Positions 35,301-42,855 of a stretch of 64,000 nucleotides of DNA are shown here, piece after piece. The notes beneath the pieces are model-generated. The model was given only the letters and a program-made list of their open reading frames with translations. It was not told where the DNA came from and ran no database searches. Positions within the stretch are counted from its first letter, which is position 1. Every line of letters starts with the position of its first letter. The stretch is taken from positions 5,295,501 through 5,359,500 of the forward strand of contig JAYKKT010000036.1 in the NCBI GenBank assembly GCA_036023115.1. Direction: 5' to 3'. This DNA is from Brasenia schreberi. Taxonomy: Eukaryota; Streptophyta; Magnoliopsida; Nymphaeales; Cabombaceae. The position numbers were made by a program, and so were the translations under genes.

Positions 35301-38300
35301 AACGCTCTGTTTTTATAAAACAGAATATGATTTTTGCAAAACTTCACGATCTAACTAACAAAGCAAACGATCATAAAAATTCTTAACATTTTATCTAATG
35401 AGTCTGATATATATAGATTAGACATGAAAAAATTTGCATTAATTGGATTAACCGTTTGTTCACAATAATTTCGTGATCAGACGTGTGTGCACAAACAGTT
35501 TCAGAAACCAATTTTTGCAGAAATATTCATAATGTTCCTAACATGATTTTAGAATGATGTTCAACCTGTATCGGTCCTAATAAAGCATGGAAATCATTTA
35601 AACATGGATTCTTATTTTGTTCATAGAGGAATTATGCATGTTTGCATCAATATAGATCCGGAACATGGTCTTATAATCTTGATTCTCATACAAATCTTGC
35701 AGAATCTGTGATTTTTCATATTCGCGTGAATAAGAACTACTTTATGATAAAATTCCAACCTGTATGATCGAGATGGAACGTGGAAGAGCTCCTCCGGGCG
35801 ATCGTCGGAACCAGGCCGGCCTCCCTTCTTCTTCTTCTCCTGTTTTCTCTCTCTCTTTCTCTCTCTTTCTCGGTATTTTCGGACAGAATGTTGCTGTGTG
35901 CTGGTTCCTCGGATTGATGCTCCGTGGTCAGTGGAGGATTTTCGGATTGGTTATTTGCAATGGCCGGTTGATTCTCAGATCGATATCTTGCAGGGAATGG
36001 TTGATCCTCGGATTGATGCTCTGTGGTCAGTGGAGGATTTTCGGACTGGTTATTTGCAATGGCCGGTTGATTCTCAGATTGATAGTTTGCAGTCAGTGGT
36101 TCCTTCCCTAGCTTAATCTATCTTTGTGCTCACCTCGGATCCCCCCTTTTGAGCTGATTTGAGGCTCATTTTATAGGCAAAATATTGCCTAGTTGCTGCA
36201 AACACTCCTAAGGCAAGTTGCTTTAGGGGTTGGGTTCTTGTTTTGGAAGGTGGATGTTGTCCACAGCCTTCCAAATCCTGATTTTCTGCACAAGGTAAGT
36301 GCTGATATGAGTTTGAGTATTTTAGGTAGATTCAGCCCAGTTCCCTTTGGATGTCTGAGTCTTCTTTGGCAGGTAAGCACAACCCACAACGTTTTGGTAA
36401 GTCTGCATGTTTTGGCAAGTTTCAGCTGGATGCCAACATTCTGATTTTGAAGCTGTTGCAAGTGTTGAATTTGGCCAGCTTTGTTCATGTTCAAGACCGC
36501 AAAGTGGGGCGGCAACCCACTAACGTGCAGTATACAACATCATACACTTCATGTAAAGAGAACTTCTCATTTAGGTCATTGAATGCAACCTTACTAAGAT
36601 GCTAGGATTGGCTCGATCTGGAGAATAACGACATTTAGTTGGTTAGCCTTATTGGCTAACCTACCTTGTTGGGTCGATTTAGGCTAAAAGGGGTACTGAA
36701 ACCGGCTCCAACTGCCTTCCATTTGTTGCTCACGTCCTCTTGAGGCATTCAAATACACCTTTTTATACTTTGCAACCAATTCTTTACCATGCATTGCATG
36801 TTGACGGCAGTTCCCTTCAATCCTGTTACCTTGCCTCGTGAACCAAAGATAGCTAAAATAACCAAATATAGCTGCTTCCTCTTGAAATTGATTTAATGCA
36901 TCAAGAACCATAAGATAGTCGATGCTCTTGAATTTGTAAACTCCATTGCTGCAGTTGGCAATGCTTCCATATAAACAAATTGAGCATCATAGCTTGCCAA
37001 ATCGAAAATCACTTCCCTTTTGCGTGGGTGATGCCGACTTTCTCTTCTAAATTTCGTTTTCCTTCCGAATGTGAGCTTTCCTTTCTTGGAAGCCCACTTT
37101 CCCTTTTTAACGTCAGCTTTCCTTTTTCCAGCATTGACTTTTCTTTCTGGGTGCCGACCTTCCTTTTCGGGTGTCGATTTGTCTTTTTGATGCCAGATTT
37201 CCTTCTGAATGTTAGTTTTCCTTTCTTGACGCCGACCTTCCTTTTTTTGAACCTGAAACTAAAAATGATAGGTTACCTCGCCCAATAATGTCGAAATTGA
37301 CAGGTGTTCGGTCGTTGCCTTTTTATGGCATCTCCCTTTTTAGGGAAATTTGTTTTTATACGGTCCGAGTTTATATATGGAAAGTTTCAAACATTCTGAA
37401 AACATTTTATATTTGAAAACATCAAATTCAATGAAATTTTCAAATATTGCTTTGGAATGATAGGTTACCTCGCCCAACAATGCCAAAATTGGCTGGTGTT
37501 CGATCGTTGCCTTTTTATGCCATCTCCCCTTTTTGGGGAATTTGTTTCCATACGATCTGAGTTTATATATGAAAGGTTTCAAACATTCTAAAAAATATTT
37601 TATATTTGAAAACATCAAATTCAATGAAATTTTCAAATATTGCTTTGGAAACACACTGGGTTTTATTCCCAGTTTTTGTTTGCAAAGGTGACTACTTTTA
37701 CTCTGTGAGTCGGTCTATAACCACCTCGACCATTTAACCCTTCTCATGGGTGTGGGGTATCGAATCACTTTAACCACTTCAACGGGTGTAAGGTGTCGAA
37801 CCACTTTAACCCTTGGTATCAGGTCTTGGAATGAGACCCTTCTCAATCGGGCAAATTTCCGAGGTCTGGCTTGAATTTAACTTGTTTTTGAATATGAGGG
37901 GTTTGGAATTTCATAAATTTGTAATTTGCAAACATTTTTGGGTTTGATTCCCAATGTTACCTTTTTTATTTGTTTATATAAAAAGAATCGTTTAAAATCA
38001 TCCTTTATTTAAAGGCAATTACTTAAAAAGGCAAAATCCTGCCAATTTGGTCCTGAGGGCAAAATCGTCATTTTCATAAAATTTCATCCAAATTCAAATT
38101 TTTCTAAAAGGGAAGCAACGTTCCATCATTTGATGCATTTTTATTTAAAAACCCAAAATTACTGAAAATAGCTACTTTCCTAAGAGGTAAAAATTTTAAA
38201 AGAAAATTTTGGGTGTTTACAGTGTCCAGCACATTAATACTGGAAAAGTCCACCATAGAGAACCAACAAAGTTTTATGCAGGCTATTGACCACCTAACGC

Positions 38301-40573
38301 AACCCTCCTTTATCCGGGCTTGTGACTTATATATATGTCAAACATGATCTAGAGTGTCAATGCACCCAATGCAAATATACAGATGTAAATTTTATACTTG
38401 TGGACCGAAGAATTTTAATCTCAATCTTACTGCTAATCACTGAAATCTGTTTATTTAAAACGTGTTTTGATTAAGAATCATATGGATCATATCCCTAGAA
38501 TTTGTTTTGTTTAAAAGTAGAAATTCTATCTCAGTCTTGCACCCTCTCTCTTGTGGAGCTCTATTTCTATTCATGATTAGTGAAAAATATTAGTTCTTTT
38601 TTTGGGTTTGATGACGTGGTGATAGAATTTCTGGTTTTGGGGAATTACTCTCTTGTCTCGTCTGTTAGTGTGGCCTTGTAACATACAAGGCACTGCAAAT
38701 GCATGCTTTGAAATTTATCAGATACAGTTTCATTTCATTTATCAAATGAAATTAGTAGTTGTTTACTTGTTTTGTTTTAATATAAAGTTGAGTACTTACT
38801 ATTGTAGTCATATACTTATGTTAATTAATTGATGTCTCACTTCTTATAGCTTATATATAATATATATAATATTATATACTTTAGCCGTGTCGCCGCACTG
38901 AAAATTTTTGAAGTTTGCTGAATCCCGCACCCGCACCCGCACCCATATGACATAGGGCCTGGTTATATTTGTTGTATCTTGAATGCTAAACAACCTAGCT
39001 TGATCTTCTTAAAACACTTCTCTCCATTTACATTAGATGCTTAGATATGATTTTCTTCATGTAAGCTATTATGCTAAGGGTCAATTTTTCACATTGCATC
39101 CCCCAAAAGGAAAGTTTTAAATACCTAGGGTCAATTTTTGAGAGTGATGGAAGAATTGATAGAGATGTTACGCATAAAATTAATGCTGGTTGGTTAAAAT
39201 GGAGAGGAGCATCAGGTATTAAGATACCATTAAAGTTAAAAGGTAAATATTATAGAGCAGCAATTAGGCCTGCCATGTTTTATGGTTATGAATGTTGGGC
39301 AGTTAATCATCAACATGTACAAAAGATGTCTGTGACAGAAATGAAGATGTTGAGATGGATGAGTGGTCATACAAGAAAAGACCGTATACATAATGAGGTT
39401 ATTAGAAACAAATTAGGAGTGACACTAATATAGGATAAAATGAGAGAATATCGTTTAAGATGGTTTGGACAAATAGAAAGAAGAACCTGTAAGAAGGTTA
39501 GAAAAACTAAATTTGGAAAGTATTCAAAGAGGTAGAGGACGACCACAAAAGTGTTGGAAAGAAACAATAAAGAATGATCTAGCTTATTGTGAGTTAACTG
39601 CTAACATGGCACACGATAGGGATCTGTGGAAACAAAGAATCCATGTAGCCGACCCCGTCTAGTATGGGAAAAGGCTTAGTTGTTGTTGTTGTTGTTGTTG
39701 TAAAAGTTGGTGAGGTCCTTGGGAGTTGTACTATCTGTTTTGGTTCTAATTCCTTCTCACAGAAGCAAATAATTGCTAATCAACATAATCATCTTGCAAT
39801 CTGGTATAATTTAAAATATATTCTCTAAAGCATGTTTCACATGTAGATTGGACCACTAGTAGTAACTCACTAGACCCAGCATTCTAGGATAGGTGAGAAC
39901 AACGTCATCCCTTTTCTCATGGCATTGCAATGATAGTTGAATTAGTCGACCGGCAGTGCTTTTACGTCTTTTTGTTTCAATAGAAAAGTCCATCAGCATT
40001 ATCAGTCAAATATGCTCCTAAGTGGAAACCTTTTCCTTGTGCTCAACCTTGCAGATTGGCAAACATGGTTTAATCATAGAATTTTTTGATCCTGACAATA
40101 TTAAACGCAGTGCAACTTACTTGCCTGAGGTAGCTGCACATGAAGGTACATTCTGTGTCTCTATGTGCATGTGAGTGTTTGAGAGAGAGAGATTCTGAAA
40201 CTCAAACTTGAGTCTCATTATTGAACTGTTGGACCAAATTTTCTCCGCCTTTTTTCTTTTGACTGTCGATCTCAAATATCATTCTTTTAATCTCATCTCT
40301 GTTGAATTCTATGAAGAAGTTGGCTTCATCTCTCCCTGGTAAAGACACTTCCAATGTTTTGTATGTGAACTAGGATGGACAAAGACTGAGACGATCGAAT
40401 CTCTGATGCGCAAAGCAGGCTATAATGGTCCAATCACAGAGTCTCTTCGCAAGCGAGTCCGCGTGACCCGTTACCAAAGCACTCTTTTCACAATGCACTT
40501 CAGTGACTATGCCTCGTACGTCAAAAGAACAAGAGGCCATGCTCCAGCAGTTGGTTCAAAAGCCTTCCATTGA
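14027..40573 (+). CDS. AMMECR1: AMMECR1-domain protein, five exons
   Basis: AMMECR1 proteins are conserved from archaea to humans, but their biochemical role is not established. Exons: 14027-14130, 16659-16778, 26049-26163, 40055-40145, 40374-40573 (stop TGA). All junctions are AG/GT, the phases fit, and the sum is 630 nt or 209 residues, a normal length for plant members. Start [20 protein letters not shown] matches the family N-terminus. Residues 52-58 are LRGCIGT, the family hallmark. Exon three gives LRDRRFPPI and [11 protein letters not shown]. Exon four gives GKHGLIIEF and [13 protein letters not shown]. Exon five gives [20 protein letters not shown] and RYQSTLFTM. No stop or frameshift is present, so the gene looks functional. 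Introns are 2.5, 9.3, 13.9 and 0.23 kb; the two largest consist mainly of transposons. AATAAA lies at 40590. I read the coding exons directly; expression is inferred. Confidence 0.95.
15164..15453. repeat. Tandem duplication, unit 145 bp, in AMMECR1 intron 1
   Basis: TACCTTCTGGTAATGGCTCT through CTCCTAGCAATCCA occurs twice head to tail (starts 15164 and 15309) with only a few substitutions, for example GTCTTGCAAGAATG against GTGTTGCAAGAGTG. This is a recent local duplication; no coding role was seen. Confidence 0.9.
17240..20025 (-). mobile_element. hAT transposon A, decayed, in AMMECR1 intron 2
   Basis: The minus strand encodes a hAT-like transposase in pieces. The dimerisation region is [19 protein letters not shown], then SQTYSATNC, a stop, then [20 protein letters not shown] near 17890-18060. 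Upstream of it lies [13 protein letters not shown] near 18330-18380. An acidic C-terminal tail ([14 protein letters not shown]) follows at 17514-17729. Both ends carry GTATCG/CGATAC-rich sequence (GTATCGTATCGTG at the left; reversed right end TATTGTATCCCGTATAGTG), typical subterminal structure. TTGTTTT flanks both ends and may be the target duplication. An internal 163-bp offset duplication (18519 and 18682) adds to the decay. Borders are approximate. Confidence 0.7.
20218..20630. repeat. Tandem duplication, unit about 207 bp, in AMMECR1 intron 2
   Basis: GGTTGGTAGCACAGATGAAG, TATGGCTGGATCAAGACTG and AAATACAAATATGTGC-type blocks recur in order, starting near 20218 and 20425. The two copies are very similar, with a short deletion in the second. 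It lies between the two hAT elements. Confidence 0.88.
21488..23899 (-). pseudogene. hAT transposase of element B, fragmented
   Basis: The fragments follow transposase order on the minus strand. First comes a zinc-finger-like [20 protein letters not shown] piece (23899-23687), degenerate for a BED finger. Next is a DUF659-like catalytic part with [15 protein letters not shown] and [19 protein letters not shown] (23557-23099). Then [20 protein letters not shown] (23071-22835), and [18 protein letters not shown] (22462-22175). The dimerisation piece follows near 22120-21985 ([20 protein letters not shown]). Last is an acidic C-terminal tail ending at 21488. Some breaks could be introns, as AG/GT-like junctions exist, but stops inside the conserved blocks argue against an active product. 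The CGYISISG part has lost the expected His ligands. Confidence 0.8.
25111..25380. other. GC-rich segment at the 5' end of hAT B
   Basis: This stretch is strikingly G-rich on the plus strand (GGTGGCGGGAAAGGGAGATG) in an otherwise AT-rich neighbourhood. It contains an internal duplication built around GAGGCGTACC and CAGGCGGGAG. It lies between the first transposase fragment and the right terminus, where a promoter or 5' leader would be. It could be the transposon leader or captured host sequence. Confidence 0.5.
26351..26405. repeat. (TC)n-(TA)n-(CATA)n microsatellite
   Basis: Runs of TC, then TA, then CATA/CGTA units in AMMECR1 intron 3, directly before the 5S-like fragment. Confidence 0.9.
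26417..26480 (-). pseudogene. 5S rRNA-like fragment (3' half)
   Basis: On the minus strand: AAGCTTCCTTGAGTGAGAAT, then AGTACTAGGATGGGTGACC, then TCCTAGAAAGTCC. This matches the 3' half of plant 5S rRNA, including the pol III box C region (AGTACTAGGATGGGTGACC), with scattered changes elsewhere. The 5' half is absent. It may be a stray 5S pseudogene, a 5S-derived SINE, or part of a Cassandra-type TRIM LTR, which is known to carry 5S sequence. It abuts the left end of the large LTR arm. Confidence 0.75.
26858..30171 (-). mobile_element. RTE-type LINE, full length, in the left LTR arm
   Basis: AAACCCCTCATATTCAAA occurs on both sides (26840-26857 and 30172-30189), an 18-bp target duplication enclosing 3,314 bp. 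On the minus strand the element starts AACTCCACCATGTAAGGG and ends GGGAAAAGGCTTAG plus (TTG)n. It holds endonuclease, reverse transcriptase and a C-terminal region in order. This is the reference copy for the other LINE fragments here. It split the LTR arm, so it is younger than that arm. Confidence 0.95.
27016..30058 (-). pseudogene. RTE LINE polyprotein (endonuclease-RT), frame-broken
   Basis: It starts [18 protein letters not shown]. The N-terminus has repeated RPNV..xQRG.PH units. The apurinic endonuclease region shows [25 protein letters not shown] and [12 protein letters not shown], followed by [10 protein letters not shown]. The RT region shows [48 protein letters not shown] and [11 protein letters not shown]. 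The catalytic motif reads FADN instead of FADD (near 27660), so the second metal-binding Asp is lost. Frameshifts occur near 29570, 29030, 28240 and 27900, and a stop follows KRGRG. The element cannot encode active proteins. Confidence 0.9.
30425..31005. repeat. Three 193-bp tandem units in the left LTR arm
   Basis: Units begin at about 30425, 30617 and 30810, each with TTCCAAAGCAATATTT at the start and GGGCGAGGTAACCTATCATT (or GGGTGAGG) at the end. The inverted arm at 35179-38206 has only two units (near 37263-37650), so one unit was gained or lost since the arms separated. Confidence 0.9.
31018..31245. repeat. GGAAAGTCGGC-type minisatellite in the left LTR arm
   Basis: Roughly nine degenerate units of about 20-25 bases around GGAAAGTCGGCRYC and GGAAAGCTGGCG. 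The complement is present at about 37030-37255 in the inverted arm. Open frames through it ([13 protein letters not shown]) are repeat artefacts. Confidence 0.8.
32165..32365. repeat. Tandem repeat, unit about 111 bp, in the left LTR arm
   Basis: GAATCAACAGGCCATTGCAA, TCCGAAAATCCTTCACTGAC and GAGCATCAATCCGAGGA recur about twice in order. The complement is at about 35900-36110 in the inverted arm. Confidence 0.8.
33656..35178. other. Internal region between the inverted LTR arms
   Basis: It begins with the GGCACCCCTGGTGGGACTTG block, and a related block (AGCACGCCCAGTGGGACTTG) recurs about 155 bases later, so the leader is partly duplicated. A plus-strand frame at 34451-34936 (161 codons, His- and Pro-rich) has no recognisable gag, protease, RT or integrase motif. 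I treat the region as the non-coding leader of a LARD-like element that lost or never had pol. At 35178 it joins the inverted arm abruptly. Confidence 0.5.
35179..38206 (-). mobile_element. Large LTR (right arm), inverted and shortened
   Basis: This 3.0 kb segment is the reverse complement of the left arm up to 33089. It starts with AATTTCGACAAAATTTATTT (left counterpart near 33065-33089) and ends near 38206, where the complement reads CTTTTAAAATTTTTACC. It lacks the last 570 bases of the left LTR and one 193-bp unit, and has no LINE insertion. Several per cent of positions differ, so the arms are not a cloning or assembly mirror copy. Confidence 0.75.
38740..38955. mobile_element. hAT-type MITE fragment
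   Basis: TTAGCCGTGTCGCCGCACTG, AATTTTTGAAGTTTG, and CCCGCACCCGCACCC followed by CATATGACATAG match the right part of the complete MITE at 54860-55578. AATATAAAGTTGAGTACTTA is also shared with that copy. The left end was not recognised. Confidence 0.65.
39090..39700 (+). mobile_element. RTE-type LINE, 3' fragment, in AMMECR1 intron 3
   Basis: It begins inside the RT/C-terminal region (CACATTGCATCCCCCAAAAG) and continues through [10 protein letters not shown] and [18 protein letters not shown] to the conserved QRIHVADPV end. It then ends GGGAAAAGGCTTAG and (TTG)n. A stop and a small deletion interrupt the frame near 39430-39480. A short 38280-38320 fragment (AACCCTCCTTTATCCGGGC) nearby resembles the RTE 5' end in reverse. 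Confidence 0.85.
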
Positions 40574-41718
40574 CTCGTGAATTATTTGCAATAAATTGCA
40601 AAACACTATTCAAACATTTAGTTTGTGGCAGAAATGGGGTTTAAGCATTGCCCTCCTGCCATCAGTCATCCTTAAATTGCTACTCGACAGCTTCTGTGAA
40701 GAAAGCTGGTAATATTATTAGACTATTCATTTATAACATATCTCAATGGGTTTAATGCACAATTTGCCGACTACAACTCAGACGCGCGCTCTGTGGATTC
40801 TTACGCAAATTTGCTATCTTGTTAAATGAACTGCATGGACAATCTCTGGTTGTGGGTGTTATGAAAGTCATTTACCTATGAAAGTGAGCTAACAAACAGT
40901 AATTCATCTAAACTGTTGACCTATTTAACAAGTCATTTCATTTAAAAGCATGTTCATGTAATAAGCATTGTAAGCAGAGAACTTCACATTGTCCAAACCC
41001 ATTTTGACATCTCTATTGATGTGAAACCTTCTCTGCTTTGTAATGAAACTGTGACAACCCTTTTGTGCTTCTAACAATCCAAAGCTCCATGGCAGCCCCC
41101 TTGCCCGGAGCCTGTAACTTCGGCACTGTGTTAAATATACCCCTGTTTCCAACTCGTGAGGTCCATCAACTCGTGCTCATTTTTCAGTAAAAAATCTTTT
41201 TGTTTTGTTGCTGGTCTTCAGAAAAACTTCAATTAGCTCTTGTTCTTGCAGCATGAGGTTGCAATGTTTTAATACATATTTATTCATTTAGTAGTTTTGG
41301 ATTTATGATCCATGTGGTTCTTAAACTGTGCCCACCATGTTAGCATGCAGTAGTGCAACCACTCATATTCTGTTGCTAAGAGGTATTCAATCAGATTGTC
41401 TCTAACGCTGCCTTGCTTCAAACCTTCAAAGATGAATTGTGAGCCGATTTTCGCCCCTGAACCATGCATTAGTTTCTTGATCGAGACTTGGGATAATTGA
41501 GCGCAGGCAGAAAAATTATTTCTCTTGTTGATCGGGATGAATGCCAATGTAGGGGGAGTAGGTGTCCCCGTCCCTGCTTCATGCCAGCCTAATTGGTTGG
41601 ATAGTTGTACCTTCTCAGAGGTCAGAGGTTTCATTCTCACCTGAAGGTTATTCTTACAAATAAACACCCTTAGCCAGGCATGCTGCAGCTCCTTGTGCTA
41701 CAACCGTGAACCCAGTGG
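40574..41718. other. Convergent spacer downstream of AMMECR1
   Basis: AATAAA at 40590-40595 is a candidate polyadenylation signal for AMMECR1. A minus-strand frame of 127 codons at 41284-41667 begins MFICKNNLQVRMKPLTSEKV and has no recognisable domain; I do not call it a gene. Confidence 0.4.
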
Positions 41719-42246
41719 TAGGGGTGTTCACGGTTCAGTTTAGTTTGATTCTAGCCTCAACCTCGAACCAAACTGCTACTTGCACTTTCTAGTATTTTGA
41801 GAACCGAATGAAACTGTAGCATGATGAGAATTGAACCGAATGGACAGTTCGAGTTTGGGGTTCTAAACTAAGGTTCTACTTATTTAGGATTTAAATAAAA
41901 AAATAGGTAACCCTTCCCCCAAAAGAAATTAAACTAATATCATGTAGTCAATAACCACATATCGAGACAAGAACACATGCTACACTTGATCTTAGCTGAA
42001 AGGCCAAGAAAGGTATGCTTTGTTTAAACCTTTACAACACATTAGCATGTATTGCCTTACTCCACCCAGTACGGTAATAAATCTTTCTCAAAAAGTTTTA
42101 TGGGAGGTTCAATTCAGTTCTCATGGTTCAGATTTAGGACTGAAACCAGACCCAAACCACCCATTATTTCTCTTCTTAAAACCAAACCCTGTCTAAAACC
42201 AAACCACCAATTCAATCCGGTTCCAGCGGTTCCTTGAACACCCCTA
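41719..42246. mobile_element. hAT-type MITE carrying a U2-like sequence
   Basis: It starts TAGGGGTGTTCACGGTTC and ends GGTTCCTTGAACACCCCTA, an inverted pair. CCCAGTGG precedes it (41711-41718) and CCCAATGG follows (42247-42254), an 8-bp duplication with one change. The interior is GGTTC-rich except for the U2-like stretch at 41905-42016. The element at 1-281 has the same terminus. Confidence 0.8.
41905..42016 (-). pseudogene. U2 snRNA-like pseudogene (5' part)
   Basis: U2 snRNA pairs with the intron branch site in the spliceosome. On the minus strand the sequence begins at 42016 with ATACCTTTCTTGGCCTTT, then AGCTAAGATCAAGTGTAG, TGTTCTTGTC, GATATGTGG, CATGATATTAGTTTAATTT and CTTTTGGGGGAAGGG, in U2 order up to the Sm-site region. 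About ten bases are missing after TGTTCTT, and the branch-site pairing GTAGTA reads GTAGCA. The 3' half is absent and no plant snRNA upstream element is seen, so it is not a working gene. Confidence 0.8.
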
Positions 42247-42855
42247 CCCAATGGAGTGTACTGCGACAATTTCCTTTAGGATGATACAATGCAACAGAAG
42301 AACTGAATCTCATTTGTCCGTGCTCGTAACTTCAAAATCTGTTACTGCATCAAATGCGAAACCCATGCATAGACACCGGGAAAAGGCAGGCAACAGGAAT
42401 TTAACCCATACAACTCGTGCAAAAACCTAAGCGCCTCCTCTCTCATGTTGTTACCATGCCTAGCATAAAAATTTACGCATTAGTACCACTTAGAACCATG
42501 ATTACACCTGCAGTTCCAGTACTAATGGACTCAACACCATGAATCAAGCTCACCCTAAATCTAACAAGCTCTTATTCTCGTTCAAGCAATGCTTATAACG
42601 TCAGAGTTCTAATGGGATCTGGTGCGTCGTTCCTGTTAAAAGATCTGTAGGTTGCATAATGATAACGGCATACTCCCCTGACTGCAAAAGAAGGGAGGAA
42701 TGACGATTGGACTTTCACATAAAGGATTGCAAATATAAATGCAGCATAGGTAAAGCTATTATGTCATCAAAACGATTAATTCTTCATTAGAACTTGAAAA
42801 CCACAAGCACATCTCCCATCATTATATATAAAGAGAGCTTCACATAGAAATGTTT
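42247..42855. other. 3' flank of VAMP727
   Basis: Non-coding sequence downstream of the VAMP727 stop on the minus strand; it should contain the 3' UTR. No other feature was recognised. Confidence 0.4.

Noticed and set aside
35764..36605. Open frames in the right LTR arm (for example [14 protein letters not shown]...)
   Set aside because: The same readings appear on the opposite strand in the left arm because the arms are inverted repeats; no protein family is recognised.
41284..41667. 127-codon minus-strand frame between AMMECR1 and VAMP727
   Set aside because: Has a Met start and reasonable length, but no domain and no supporting splice or promoter signals.
41905..42016. Functional U2 snRNA gene
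   Set aside because: Only the 5' part is present, with a gap and a changed branch-site pairing region and no upstream snRNA promoter element.
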